From Corallococcus sp. CAG:1435 (GTDB lineage Bacteria; Bacillota; Clostridia; Christensenellales; CAG-314): a stretch of DNA of 46,517 bases. The stretch lies in NCBI GenBank assembly GCA_000433775.1, contig HF998487.1, forward strand, positions 803 to 47,319, read 5' to 3'. Positions 24,291 to 33,037 of this stretch are shown here, one piece after another. The position numbers and the translations under genes are program-made. Numbering within the stretch: position 1 is the stretch's first letter; each line of letters opens with the position of its first letter. A model generated the notes under the pieces. It was not told the DNA's origin, searched no databases, and saw nothing but the letters and a program-made list of their open reading frames with translations.

Positions 24291-24995
24291 CTATACTCCC
24301 AACATTTCTCCAACCGTAACAGGTTGTATATTTTTATCTAAATAGTACTTGACTATGTCTTCCAACACACGCAACGTGTGCGCAGTGGGATGCATCAAAA
24401 TAAGTTCGCCGCCTTCCGTTTCCTTTGTTGCACGGGTGTACACCAAACTGCTGTCCTTATCCCGCCAATCCACAGTGTCCCTCGACCACAGCACCGTTTT
24501 CATGCCGTTGTCGTAGGCGGCTTTCAGCGTGTCGTCGTTGAAGTCGCCCCCTGGCGGGGCAAACAACGTCGGAAAAACACCGCACACGGAAAACACAAGT
24601 TTTGAACAGTTGACTATTTCGTCGACGTTCCCGTCGTAGGAAAGTTGACTTTGCATTTTGTGGTAAAAGCCGTGATTTCCCAGTTCGTGTCCGGCATCGT
24701 GTATTTTAATTACATACTGCGGATTTTCCGCCACCCAAACGCCGCCGACAAAAAACGTGGCTTTTACACCGTACTTTTCAAAGATTTCCAAAAATCCGTC
24801 CAAATATTCCGTTCCCCAATAGACGTTTATCATCAGGCACACTTTGTCGGAACTTTGACCTCGGTAAACGGGAGAATAATCCTGCCCGTGAAAGACGTTG
24901 GCTGCCGAGCCGAACAGACTAACTGCGGAAATACACAAAATAAGCGCTACCAAAACGACGTTAACGATAATATGTGAAAAAAACTTTCCTTTCAA
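24291..24995 (-). CDS. YlxY-type polysaccharide deacetylase-like protein
   Basis: A protein of 234 residues (247 if TTG 25034 is used). I prefer TTG 24995 because GGAG lies 7 nt upstream and the protein then opens with a basic residue and one hydrophobic signal anchor (H-I-I-V-N-V-V-L-V-A-L-I-L-C-I-S-A-V). The rest is a NodB fold with zinc motif G-N-H-G-F-Y-H and downstream A-P-P-G-G-D-F-N and L-M-H-P-T. The usual first motif T-F-D-D-G is replaced by I-N-V-Y-W-G-T-E, the version I recall for YlxY proteins. Catalysis is therefore doubtful. It likely acts outside the membrane on cell-wall polymers. Confidence 0.85.
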   Translation of the reverse strand: MKGKFFSHIIVNVVLVALILCISAVSLFGSAANVFHGQDYSPVYRGQSSDKVCLMINVYWGTEYLDGFLEIFEKYGVKATFFVGGVWVAENPQYVIKIHDAGHELGNHGFYHKMQSQLSYDGNVDEIVNCSKLVFSVCGVFPTLFAPPGGDFNDDTLKAAYDNGMKTVLWSRDTVDWRDKDSSLVYTRATKETEGGELILMHPTAHTLRVLEDIVKYYLDKNIQPVTVGEMLGV

Positions 24996-25090
24996 TCCAT
25001 TGCTCCGCAATATTATATTGCAAAACAACGACAATTTTGACCACAGATTTAAGAATATACTACTTTTACGCCCATGTCAACATTTACGGC

Positions 25091-25123
25091 AAAATAAAGT
25101 GGACTGCGCTCAGCACAATCCAC
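25091..25123 (-). terminator. Probable terminator downstream of rpe
   Basis: An imperfect 12-bp stem (GTGGA-TTGTGCT / AGCGCAG-TCCAC on the minus strand, 25099-25123) is followed by TTTATTTT. It lies 170 bp after rpe and before the deacetylase gene. Confidence 0.6.
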
Positions 25124-25289
25124 ATAAACATCTTTTTACTGTTTCTTCGCAACAAACTTTCCCAAAATCAATCGTAGAAACTTTCCCAAAAAAGACGGCA
25201 ATTTGTAACAGACAATTTTGTTTTTCATACACTTCTCCAAGGTTTTTGGTAAATTATATGCAATGTCGTTACAAAATGCGACAAAAAAA

Positions 25290-25937
25290 TTATTTGCGTT
25301 TCAAAGCCTTCAAGGTGCTTATCATGGCTTTTCTGTCCGCACAGTGCAACAAGGCGCTACCCACCACCAACACATCGGCACCACTGTTCACAACGGTTTG
25401 CGCATTTTCCGCATTGATTCCGCCGTCCACCTGAATTAACTTGTCAGGATAAAGTCTTCTGGCCTTGGCAATTTTTTCCGTGGAATTTGCAATAAATTTT
25501 TGTCCGCCAAAGCCGGGTTCTACCGACATAATCAAAATCATGTCGAACAAAGAGGAATACGGCAAAAGTTGTTCCACATCCGTTGCAGGCTTCAAAGATA
25601 TGCCCACTTTGCAACCGCATTCTTTTATCGCTCGGCAGGTGGAAGCAACATCGTCGTCGCTTTCCAGATGAAAGGTAATCCAATCGGCCCCGACAGCGGC
25701 GAAACGACTGACGTAACGCAACGGGTGGCGTATCATCAGGTGAACGTCAAGAGGGATTGTTACCGCTTTGTCTATTGCCTCCACCACGGGAAGACCAAAA
25801 GACAAATTGGGCACGAATTCGCCGTCCATAACGTCGCAATGAATCCAGTCCGCTCCGCTTTTTTCCAAAGAAACGCATTCCTCGGCAAGTTTGCCGAAAT
25901 CGGCATTCAAAACAGACGGGCTAACGAGAATTTTCAT
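25290..25937 (-). CDS. rpe: Ribulose-phosphate 3-epimerase
   Basis: A 215-residue TIM-barrel enzyme interconverting ribulose 5-phosphate and xylulose 5-phosphate in the pentose phosphate pathway. Signatures are P-S-V-L-N-A-D-F-G, the metal-binding H-C-D-V-M-D-G-E-F-V-P-N, L-D-V-H-L-M-I, V-E-P-G-F-G-G-Q and V-D-G-G-I-N. The start follows AAGGAG. It lies downstream of rsgA on the same strand, the order seen in Bacillus. Confidence 0.97.
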   Translation of the reverse strand: MKILVSPSVLNADFGKLAEECVSLEKSGADWIHCDVMDGEFVPNLSFGLPVVEAIDKAVTIPLDVHLMIRHPLRYVSRFAAVGADWITFHLESDDDVASTCRAIKECGCKVGISLKPATDVEQLLPYSSLFDMILIMSVEPGFGGQKFIANSTEKIAKARRLYPDKLIQVDGGINAENAQTVVNSGADVLVVGSALLHCADRKAMISTLKALKRK

Positions 25938-26206
25938 ATTAACTCCTTTCAGTAAATTTGTTGTAATCGGATTTTGCCTCTCAACGACGTTTTATGCCGA
26001 CGTTTCGCAGGCATTTTCAGCAAACAATAAATCGCTTTTGACTTTCAAAACGTCAAACATGCGCAATAATCCGAACGCTTGCAATGAACTACACCACAAG
26101 CAATTCCGATTTTTCTGCCGTACTTTGAAAGCGAAAAGGTAAAACATCGGAAATCTGCACAAATTCAAGCGAAAAGCCTAAAATGCTTTTTCAAGCAAAA
26201 CAAACG

Positions 26207-27085
26207 CTAGTATTTCCGTTTTTCCTCTTCAACAAGTTCGGCATATTCTTCAATGTAACGGTCGTATCTTTCCTTGCAAAGTTTACCATCCGCAACGGCT
26301 TTCTTTACTGCGCAATTTGGCTCGACCGTGTGCGTGCAGGAATGATATCTGCACCCTGAAGAAATTTTCACAAAATCGTCAAGATACAGACGCAATTCCT
26401 CAGAACGAATATTTTGCAAAGTAAGCAGCGAAAATCCGCACGTATCGACAATGAAACCGCCCAACACTTTGTGCAGACTGCTGTGCCGTGTCGTGTGCAT
26501 TCCACGCCCCGTTTTTTCCGACAATCCGCCTGTTTTTCCGTTAAATTCCGGCAACAACGCATTGAGTATGGAAGTTTTGCCTACAGCCGATTGTCCTGCA
26601 AAACACACAACTTTCCCCTCGATGAAACGGCGCAAAACCTCAACGGATTGTGTGTCAAAGGCGGAAACTGATACTATGTCACAAATAGTATTGTAATTTT
26701 TGCGTATTTCCAATGCAGTTCCGTCGTCTATGTCCACTTTGTTGACGACAATTACAGGCTCGATGCCCTGTTGAAAACAATTTATCAGCACTTTGTCTGC
26801 TAAATAGAGGTCAGGCTGAGGCTGACACGCCAAAACCAACAAACACACGTCCACATTCGCAACTTCCGGCCTTGTCAACTTGTTTTTTCTGAGAAGAATT
26901 TCCACAATATTGCCTTTTCCACGGTGCAAATCTTCAAAGAGAACAATGTCGCCCACCACCACGTCAAAGTCGTTGTAGCGCAACTTTTTGGGTGAAAAGC
27001 AGGTGTATTTTTTGTCATCGCACAGTACGGAAAAAACACCGCCGACGCCCTTGGTAACAATACCTCGCAAAAGGTCAGTTTTCAT
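26207..27085 (-). CDS. rsgA: Ribosome small-subunit GTPase RsgA
   Basis: A 292-residue circularly permuted GTPase that checks late 30S assembly. An OB-fold N-terminus is followed by G4 (V-N-K-V-D), then G1 (G-Q-S-A-V-G-K-T-S) and G3 (D-T-C-G-F), the permuted order that defines the family. A C-terminal zinc site contains C-R-Y-H-S-C-T-H-T-V-E-P-N-C. ATG 27085 follows GGAGG and overlaps the end of rlmN by 11 bp. Copy 5 of the dispersed palindrome lies inside the gene and encodes N-T-I-C-D-I-V-S. Confidence 0.96.
   Translation of the reverse strand: MKTDLLRGIVTKGVGGVFSVLCDDKKYTCFSPKKLRYNDFDVVVGDIVLFEDLHRGKGNIVEILLRKNKLTRPEVANVDVCLLVLACQPQPDLYLADKVLINCFQQGIEPVIVVNKVDIDDGTALEIRKNYNTICDIVSVSAFDTQSVEVLRRFIEGKVVCFAGQSAVGKTSILNALLPEFNGKTGGLSEKTGRGMHTTRHSSLHKVLGGFIVDTCGFSLLTLQNIRSEELRLYLDDFVKISSGCRYHSCTHTVEPNCAVKKAVADGKLCKERYDRYIEEYAELVEEEKRKY
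26671..26691 (+). repeat. Dispersed 21-bp palindrome, copy 5 (inside rsgA)
   Basis: ATACTAT-GTCACAA-ATAGTAT, with perfect arms. It lies inside rsgA, between the G4 and G1 motifs. Confidence 0.75.
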
Positions 27086-28127
27086 TTGTTGTTTCCTCCG
27101 CAAGATACCTTCGGCGCAGTTGCCCGCATGCCCCCTCGATGTCCTGCCCCATTGTACGGCGACGTGTGGCGGAAATGCCCAATTTTTCGAGGTAGGAGAG
27201 AAATTTTTTCAGATTATTTTCGCTTGTACCTTTCAAACCCGTTTCTCTCACAGGGTTTAATGCAATCACATTCACATGCACCGACATTCCACGCAAATGC
27301 GAGGCAAGTTTCACGGCGTGCGAATAGGAATCGTTCTGCCCGTCAATGAGGGTGTATTCCACTATTACACGTCTGCCTGTTTTTTCGAAGTAGTACCTGC
27401 ACGCATCAATAGTTTGCGATACGTCGTAGGCGTTGGCAATGGGCATGATTTGCCTGCGTTGCTCGTCAAAAGGATTGTGCAAACTTAAAGTGAGATTTAC
27501 GGAAAAATCCATGTCTGCCAGTTTGCGTATTGCAGGAACAATTCCGCATGTGGAAAGAGAAATGTTTCTTTCGGAAATATTGATACCGTCAGGATGCGAA
27601 ACGAGATGCAAAAATTTTGTAACGTTGTCAAAATTGTCCAGCGGTTCGCCGCTTCCCATCATAACAATGTTTGTAACGTAACGTGAGTTACCGTCGCCCA
27701 ATGCGTTTACGCTCAGCACTTCGCCCAGAATTTCGCCTGCGGTAAGATTCCTTACAAGACCGCCCAATGTGCTGGCGCAAAATTTGCATCCCATGCGACA
27801 TCCCACCTGGCTGGACACGCACAAAGTATTGCCGTACTTGTAGCGCATCAACACGCCTTCCACCACGTTTCCGTCAGTAAGTTGAAAAAGAAATTTCTGT
27901 GTGCCGTCGGAGGACGTCAGTGTTTTTATTATTTTTGCCGAAACGGCTACGCAATTTTCCGAAAGTTTCTGACGCAAATCTTTGGAAATATTTGTCATTG
28001 AGTCAAAATCAACGCACTTTGTAAGCCAGCCGAAAATTTGCTTGGCGACAAAAGGTTTTGCGCCGAATTGTGCAGTTACAAACTGCGTCAGTTCTTCCAA
28101 TGAAAAATCGTTCAAAATTGTTTTCAT
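27075..28127 (-). CDS. rlmN: Dual-specificity rRNA/tRNA methyltransferase RlmN
   Basis: A 350-residue radical-SAM enzyme that methylates C2 of A2503 in 23S rRNA and, in some bacteria, A37 of tRNAs. The cluster motif is C-R-M-G-C-K-F-C-A-S. The other signature pieces are present (M-M-G-S-G-E-P-L-D-N, L-S-L-H, G-T-S-E-N-N), and an acceptor cysteine is expected near the end (I-E-G-A-C-G-Q-L). It is 1 bp from rsmB and overlaps rsgA; the prpC and prkC genes that often separate rlmN and rsgA are absent. Confidence 0.97.
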   Translation of the reverse strand: MKTILNDFSLEELTQFVTAQFGAKPFVAKQIFGWLTKCVDFDSMTNISKDLRQKLSENCVAVSAKIIKTLTSSDGTQKFLFQLTDGNVVEGVLMRYKYGNTLCVSSQVGCRMGCKFCASTLGGLVRNLTAGEILGEVLSVNALGDGNSRYVTNIVMMGSGEPLDNFDNVTKFLHLVSHPDGINISERNISLSTCGIVPAIRKLADMDFSVNLTLSLHNPFDEQRRQIMPIANAYDVSQTIDACRYYFEKTGRRVIVEYTLIDGQNDSYSHAVKLASHLRGMSVHVNVIALNPVRETGLKGTSENNLKKFLSYLEKLGISATRRRTMGQDIEGACGQLRRRYLAEETTNEN

Positions 28128-28128
28128 G

Positions 28129-29382
28129 CTAGTTGTTTCTCACCAATGCCGCAAGGAAAAATCCCTGCATCCCGTCTTTGTAGGGTAAAAATTGATAGGT
28201 GCTTTTGCCCTGCGTTTGCGGTAACTGCGGAATATCTATCGTTCCGAGAGAAAATTCGCAATGTCGCTTCAAAAATTTGCGTATATTTTGTCCGTTTTCG
28301 TTGTCAAACACCGTGCATGTGGAATAAATGAGTCTTCCGCCCACCTTTACGTAGTTACAACAGTTTTCCAAAATTGAGTACTGCAACTTCATGAGGTTGG
28401 AAATGTCGATGTTTTCCCTGAAAAGTTTAATGTCGGGACGGGAATCCAACACGCCGAAACCGCTGCAAGGCACATCGCAAAGCACGGCGTCGAAACCTTT
28501 TTCCCACTTTGCGTTGTACTGCGTCATATCCGCACAAAAGGTGTCCAACTGTACGCCCATGCGAGATGCATATTGGCGTATCAAGTCTACCCTGTGTGCA
28601 TGAACGTCACAGGCTACAACATGCGCATTTGGACAAAGTTGTTTGACATACACCGCTTTTCCGCCAGGCGCCGAACAACAGTCCAACACCTCGGCAGGGC
28701 TTGCGCTTGCTACCGCCCTTGCTACCGCCATGGAAGACAGACTTTGCGGTGTGAAGGTACCGTCCGACACGGGCAGTTTTCCTTCCGTTAAAAAGGCGTC
28801 GGGGAAAACCGTCGGAATAAGTACGGAAAAATTTTCCTTTGCCTTGTCTTCGGCAATTCTCACAGACGTCTTACCGTCAGGTACAAATGAAACAATCTTT
28901 TCGGCGACATCCGTTCCGTAATCTTTTATAAGTTTGCGCAACGCCCACTCAGGGTAGGAATACTTCACCGAAAGGCGTGTTACGGCATCCTCTGGGTAGT
29001 CGTCGAACTGTTTTACCGAAAGGGACATTTTTTTCAGCGTAGCGTTTACAAAACCCACCTGACGTCTGTCTTCGGTAATTTTAGCCAACTCGGCGCAGTC
29101 GTTGACAACTGTGTACACCGGTAGCGACAAATTAAGCAGACAGTACAAACCTATTTCAAAAACAATAAGCACGTCCCCTTTGGGCATTTTGCGCACGTAT
29201 TTTGACAGTATGTACTTCAATTTGATGTCTTCATCCAGCACACCGTACACGATTTTTGTAATAAGCGCTCTGTTCTGCGAGGTACAACTTTGCAAAGTTT
29301 TGTTCAAAACCAAAGTGGAAAACGCCCGCTGCTGGAAAACCTGACGCAAAGTTTCAAAACTTTTCAAAAATGCAACGTTCAT
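28129..29382 (-). CDS. rsmB: 16S rRNA m5C967 methyltransferase RsmB
   Basis: A 417-residue protein with an N-terminal NusB-like RNA-binding domain (about 1-140) and a SAM-dependent methyltransferase domain with D-C-C-S-A-P-G-G-K. The two catalytic cysteines are in D-V-P-C-S-G and Y-S-T-C-T. It overlaps fmt by one base and lies between fmt and rlmN, the conserved Bacillota order. Confidence 0.96.
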   Translation of the reverse strand: MNVAFLKSFETLRQVFQQRAFSTLVLNKTLQSCTSQNRALITKIVYGVLDEDIKLKYILSKYVRKMPKGDVLIVFEIGLYCLLNLSLPVYTVVNDCAELAKITEDRRQVGFVNATLKKMSLSVKQFDDYPEDAVTRLSVKYSYPEWALRKLIKDYGTDVAEKIVSFVPDGKTSVRIAEDKAKENFSVLIPTVFPDAFLTEGKLPVSDGTFTPQSLSSMAVARAVASASPAEVLDCCSAPGGKAVYVKQLCPNAHVVACDVHAHRVDLIRQYASRMGVQLDTFCADMTQYNAKWEKGFDAVLCDVPCSGFGVLDSRPDIKLFRENIDISNLMKLQYSILENCCNYVKVGGRLIYSTCTVFDNENGQNIRKFLKRHCEFSLGTIDIPQLPQTQGKSTYQFLPYKDGMQGFFLAALVRNN

Positions 29383-30314
29383 TACTCACCCAACACCGTG
29401 CCAAGGGCAATACGTTTTCCGCACAGAAAACTCACAATGTCCAGACGCTTTGCGTTTTGCAGTTGAAGTTTGGTAACATACACTGCGTTACCGTCACCGC
29501 ACATTACGGCAAGAGATTTTTTGCCGCTTTCCACTACCTCTCCACACTTGCCCTGATAGGCTTTGTCGCAGGGAATAAGTTGAAATATTTTGAGATGAGC
29601 ACCATGCAATGTCGTCCAACCGCCTATGTCGGGAGAAAGCGCCCTGACCAGATTTACAAGTTGCCGTGCAGGCAGCGACCAATCTATCTTTTCCTGTTCG
29701 GCAGTTATTTTTGCGGAAAATGTCGCTTCTTCCTCCGCTTGCGGCGTGTACACGGCGGTGCCCTTTTCAATTTGCTTCAACGCCTCGGAAACACACTCCG
29801 CCCCCAACACTGCCATTCTGTCAAAAAGTTCGCCGCTTGTTTCAAGGGGTGCAATGTCCAAAGATTTTTGCAGTATAATGTCCCCCGCATCTACCTGACG
29901 CACGGTTTTCAAAATGGTAATGCCCGTTTTTTGTAAGCCTGTCAGCACAGCGTACTGAATAGGTGCCGCTCCACGCAGTTTTGGCAAAAGAGAACCGTGT
30001 ATGTTGATTATGCCGTGTGTCGGAATGTCTATTATTTCCTGCGACAAAATCTGACCGTACGCCGCCGTTACCATAATATCCGGTTTAAGCGCTTTCAACG
30101 TGTCCACACCGTCACGGGAAATTTTTTCAAACTGAAAAAGAGGCACGTTGTGTTGCAATGCAAACTTTTTAACGGGGGAAAATTCCGTCTTTCCTCTTGC
30201 CCCCGCTTTGTCGGGCTGACACACGCATGCAATAAGTTGATGTTCTTCGTAGATGCGTTGCAACGCAGGCAAGCCGAAATCGGGCGTGCCTAAAAATATA
30301 ACCTTTAACGCCAT
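29382..30314 (-). CDS. fmt: Methionyl-tRNA formyltransferase
   Basis: A 310-residue enzyme that formylates initiator Met-tRNA using 10-formyl-tetrahydrofolate. It opens I-F-L-G-T-P-D-F-G and carries the catalytic N-I-H-G-S-L-L-P-K-L-R-G-A-A-P-I segment and a later D-A-G-D-I-I. The start ATG 30314 follows GGAGGT. It pairs with def 66 bp upstream, which removes the formyl group later. Confidence 0.97.
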   Translation of the reverse strand: MALKVIFLGTPDFGLPALQRIYEEHQLIACVCQPDKAGARGKTEFSPVKKFALQHNVPLFQFEKISRDGVDTLKALKPDIMVTAAYGQILSQEIIDIPTHGIINIHGSLLPKLRGAAPIQYAVLTGLQKTGITILKTVRQVDAGDIILQKSLDIAPLETSGELFDRMAVLGAECVSEALKQIEKGTAVYTPQAEEEATFSAKITAEQEKIDWSLPARQLVNLVRALSPDIGGWTTLHGAHLKIFQLIPCDKAYQGKCGEVVESGKKSLAVMCGDGNAVYVTKLQLQNAKRLDIVSFLCGKRIALGTVLGE

Positions 30315-30380
30315 TTTTACCTCCAATTTGCGCAAACACCGAAAAAACGCCCTTTTACGTCAAATGCTTTCGCAGACTTT

Positions 30381-30833
30381 TCAATCCAAAATTTTCTTTA
30401 TCATTTTGTCGGCAAACAGAATACCGTCCAGATGGTCCATTTCGTGCAGGAATACCCTTGCAAAGTAACCTTCGGCGTGCTGTTTGTGTTTTACTCCGTA
30501 TCTGTCAAAGTACTCCACATCTATTTTTTCCGGACGTTCCACCAAACCACGGAATCCGACAACGGAAAGACAGCCCTCGTTGTCCACGCATTTGCCTTCG
30601 CTGTGTTTCAACACGGGGTTTACCAATTCGTACAGCACATCGTCGTATTCCACAATGCACACACGCTTCAACACGCCTACCTGAGGGGCGGCAAGTCCCA
30701 ACCCTTCGGCGAAATGCAGCGTGTCCGCCATGTCGTCCAACAACTGATGCAATTTACTGTCAAAATTTTCCACAGGTTTGGATATTTTCCTCAAAAGAGG
30801 GTCTCCCATTTTAACAATGTTTCTTCTAGCCAT
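30381..30833 (-). CDS. def: Peptide deformylase
   Basis: A 150-residue metalloprotease that removes the N-formyl group from new proteins. The three motifs are G-L-G-L-A-A-P-Q-V-G at 44-53, E-G-C-L-S at 86-90 (metal cysteine) and H-E-M-D-H at 130-134. ATG 30833 follows AAGGTG; an upstream TTG overlaps that site. It lies between priA and fmt. Confidence 0.97.
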   Translation of the reverse strand: MARRNIVKMGDPLLRKISKPVENFDSKLHQLLDDMADTLHFAEGLGLAAPQVGVLKRVCIVEYDDVLYELVNPVLKHSEGKCVDNEGCLSVVGFRGLVERPEKIDVEYFDRYGVKHKQHAEGYFARVFLHEMDHLDGILFADKMIKKILD

Positions 30834-30844
30834 AAATTCACCTT

Positions 30845-33037
30845 TCAAGATAAGTTTTGCGGATTGCGTTCGGCAAAAACGGAAACGTCACTTCGCTGTT
30901 TGGCGTTTACCACGTCAAACACTTCCGAAATAATTTCCTCCGCATATTTTTCGTCAAGTTTCATCAATATCTGAAAACGATACTTCTTTTCCGCACGTTT
31001 CAACGGACAGCGCATTTTGTCAAGGTACAAAAAAGCCTGCGGTTTTTGCTGACGCAGATTACAAAGTTTTGCAAACTGCGCCGTCAACTCATCTATGCAA
31101 TGTTTTTCGTCCTCACCCTGAAAAAGCACTCTCACTATTTCCGTAAAGGGCGGAAATCCCGCCGCCTCACGTATGCCTATTTCCCTTTTGTAAAATCCAA
31201 GGTAGTCCTGTCTGGCGGCAAACGTCAGACAGTAGTGATTGGGCGTGTACGTCTGCAACACTACTTTTCCGTCGTCAACGCTTCTGCCGCTACGGCCTGC
31301 CACCTGCGTCAGAAGTTGGAAAGTTCTTTCGCTTGCCATGTAATCGTCGTGATGCAAACTTTGGTCGCCGTCAAGTATTCCCACCAAAGTTACCTTGGGA
31401 AAATCATGTCCTTTGGCTATCATTTGCGTGCCGACAAGAATCTGCGCTTCTTCCCGGGCAAACGCTTCCAAAATTTTGCCGTGGCTTTCCTTCGTCTGAG
31501 TGGTGTCGGCGTCCATACGCAATATCTTTACGCCGGGAAATGCCTGTTGAAGCAAAGAAACAATCTGTTGAGTGCCGATTCTTCCCTGTCGGAAACTTTC
31601 CTCGTGGCAGTTGGGACACTTTGTCAACATGTAGTACTTTTTGCCGCAATAGTGACATTTAAGCAAATTTTCCTCTCGGTGCACAGTCAAACTTACATCG
31701 CAGTCGGAACATTTTGCCACATACCCGCACTTAGTACACATAAGGAAGGAAGAGTACCCTCTTCTGTTGAGGAAAATCATTGCCTGATTGCCCTTGTCCA
31801 AAGTTTCTTTCAGTTCCTGCAAAAGTAAACGAGAAAAAATTCCACGGTGGCCTGCCGCCACTTCCTTGGACATGTTGACTATTTCCACTTTGGGCAACGG
31901 CTTTTTGTTTATTCTTTCCGGCAAAGACAACAGTTTGAGTTTGCCACGTTGCGCATCGTAAAATGCCGAAAGACTGGGGGTTGCACTACCCAAAATAAGC
32001 AAAGCCTTTTCCTGCTGCGCACGGAATGACGCCACCTGAATGGCGTCGTAACGTGGATTGAAATCGGAAACGTAACTTGCGTCGTGTTCCTCATCCACTA
32101 TTATTGCGCCGATGTTGTCCAATGGAGCAAATACGGCACTTCTCGCACCTATGGCAATTTGTGCCTCGCCTTTTTTCAGACGAAGCCACTCGTCGTAGCG
32201 TTCGCCCGCCGAAAGTCCGCTGTGAAGCAAAGCCACTGCATTGCCGAAACGCTCACGCAACTGTCGCAACATGTTGGGAGTGAGAGAAATTTCCGGCACA
32301 AGCATTATCGCTGTTTTTCCCTGTCTGACAATGGCGTCGATAACTGTGAGATAAACTTCTGTTTTACCGGAACCGGTAACCCCGTGAAGAAGATACTTAC
32401 CGCTTCCGTCCTGCAACAACGTGTCCACTACTTTCTGTTGTGCATCGGTGAGAATTTTTGCGGTGGCAGTTTGCAACGGCAAATTTCTGTAAGGCGTCCT
32501 GTTGACAGACATTTCGAAAACAGAAACAACACCCTTTTTGCACAGCGCATTCAATGCGGCGTTGCCGAACATTGCATTGAGTTTTTCACATGCGGTTGCG
32601 CCTTCCTTTTGGAGATACTCCGCCAACTGACGCTGTTTTACGGCGTTTTGTTTCAGTTGAGGCAAAACCTCGGAAGAAGGCACGGCAAGTTGCGCAAACT
32701 TTTTGGACAACGATTTCACCCTTCCGCCACGCATTTGTGCAGGAATAAAAAGCCTGAGAACGTCCACCCAACGCAGATTGTACTGTTTGCGCATATATTC
32801 GCCCAACTGCAACAAGTTTTGCGAAACTGCCGTGAAGTCGTCCAAAGGCCTTATTATCTCTTTGATTTTCTCCGAAGGGTAATCGGTTGTTTCCTGCTGA
32901 CCGACAATAAATCCCTCCACGATTCTGTTTGCAAAGTTCACCAGAACTCTGCTTCCGACTGCGTAATTTTCCCCTTTGTAATGGAAAATCCTGTCCACTT
33001 CGCTTGCGGAAACATCTACAATAACGGAATAAATCAT
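30845..33037 (-). CDS. priA: Primosomal helicase PriA
   Basis: A 730-residue replication-restart helicase that reloads the replisome at collapsed forks. The order is: N-terminal fork-binding domain, Walker A G-V-T-G-S-G-K-T-E, D-E-E-H box, then four pairs of zinc-binding cysteines (C-T-K-C, C-S-D-C, C-H-Y-C, C-P-N-C), and G-T-Q-M-I-A-K-G-H-D and Q-V-A-G-R-S-G-R in the second motor half. It overlaps coaBC by 4 bp. Confidence 0.97.
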   Translation of the reverse strand: MIYSVIVDVSASEVDRIFHYKGENYAVGSRVLVNFANRIVEGFIVGQQETTDYPSEKIKEIIRPLDDFTAVSQNLLQLGEYMRKQYNLRWVDVLRLFIPAQMRGGRVKSLSKKFAQLAVPSSEVLPQLKQNAVKQRQLAEYLQKEGATACEKLNAMFGNAALNALCKKGVVSVFEMSVNRTPYRNLPLQTATAKILTDAQQKVVDTLLQDGSGKYLLHGVTGSGKTEVYLTVIDAIVRQGKTAIMLVPEISLTPNMLRQLRERFGNAVALLHSGLSAGERYDEWLRLKKGEAQIAIGARSAVFAPLDNIGAIIVDEEHDASYVSDFNPRYDAIQVASFRAQQEKALLILGSATPSLSAFYDAQRGKLKLLSLPERINKKPLPKVEIVNMSKEVAAGHRGIFSRLLLQELKETLDKGNQAMIFLNRRGYSSFLMCTKCGYVAKCSDCDVSLTVHREENLLKCHYCGKKYYMLTKCPNCHEESFRQGRIGTQQIVSLLQQAFPGVKILRMDADTTQTKESHGKILEAFAREEAQILVGTQMIAKGHDFPKVTLVGILDGDQSLHHDDYMASERTFQLLTQVAGRSGRSVDDGKVVLQTYTPNHYCLTFAARQDYLGFYKREIGIREAAGFPPFTEIVRVLFQGEDEKHCIDELTAQFAKLCNLRQQKPQAFLYLDKMRCPLKRAEKKYRFQILMKLDEKYAEEIISEVFDVVNAKQRSDVSVFAERNPQNLS

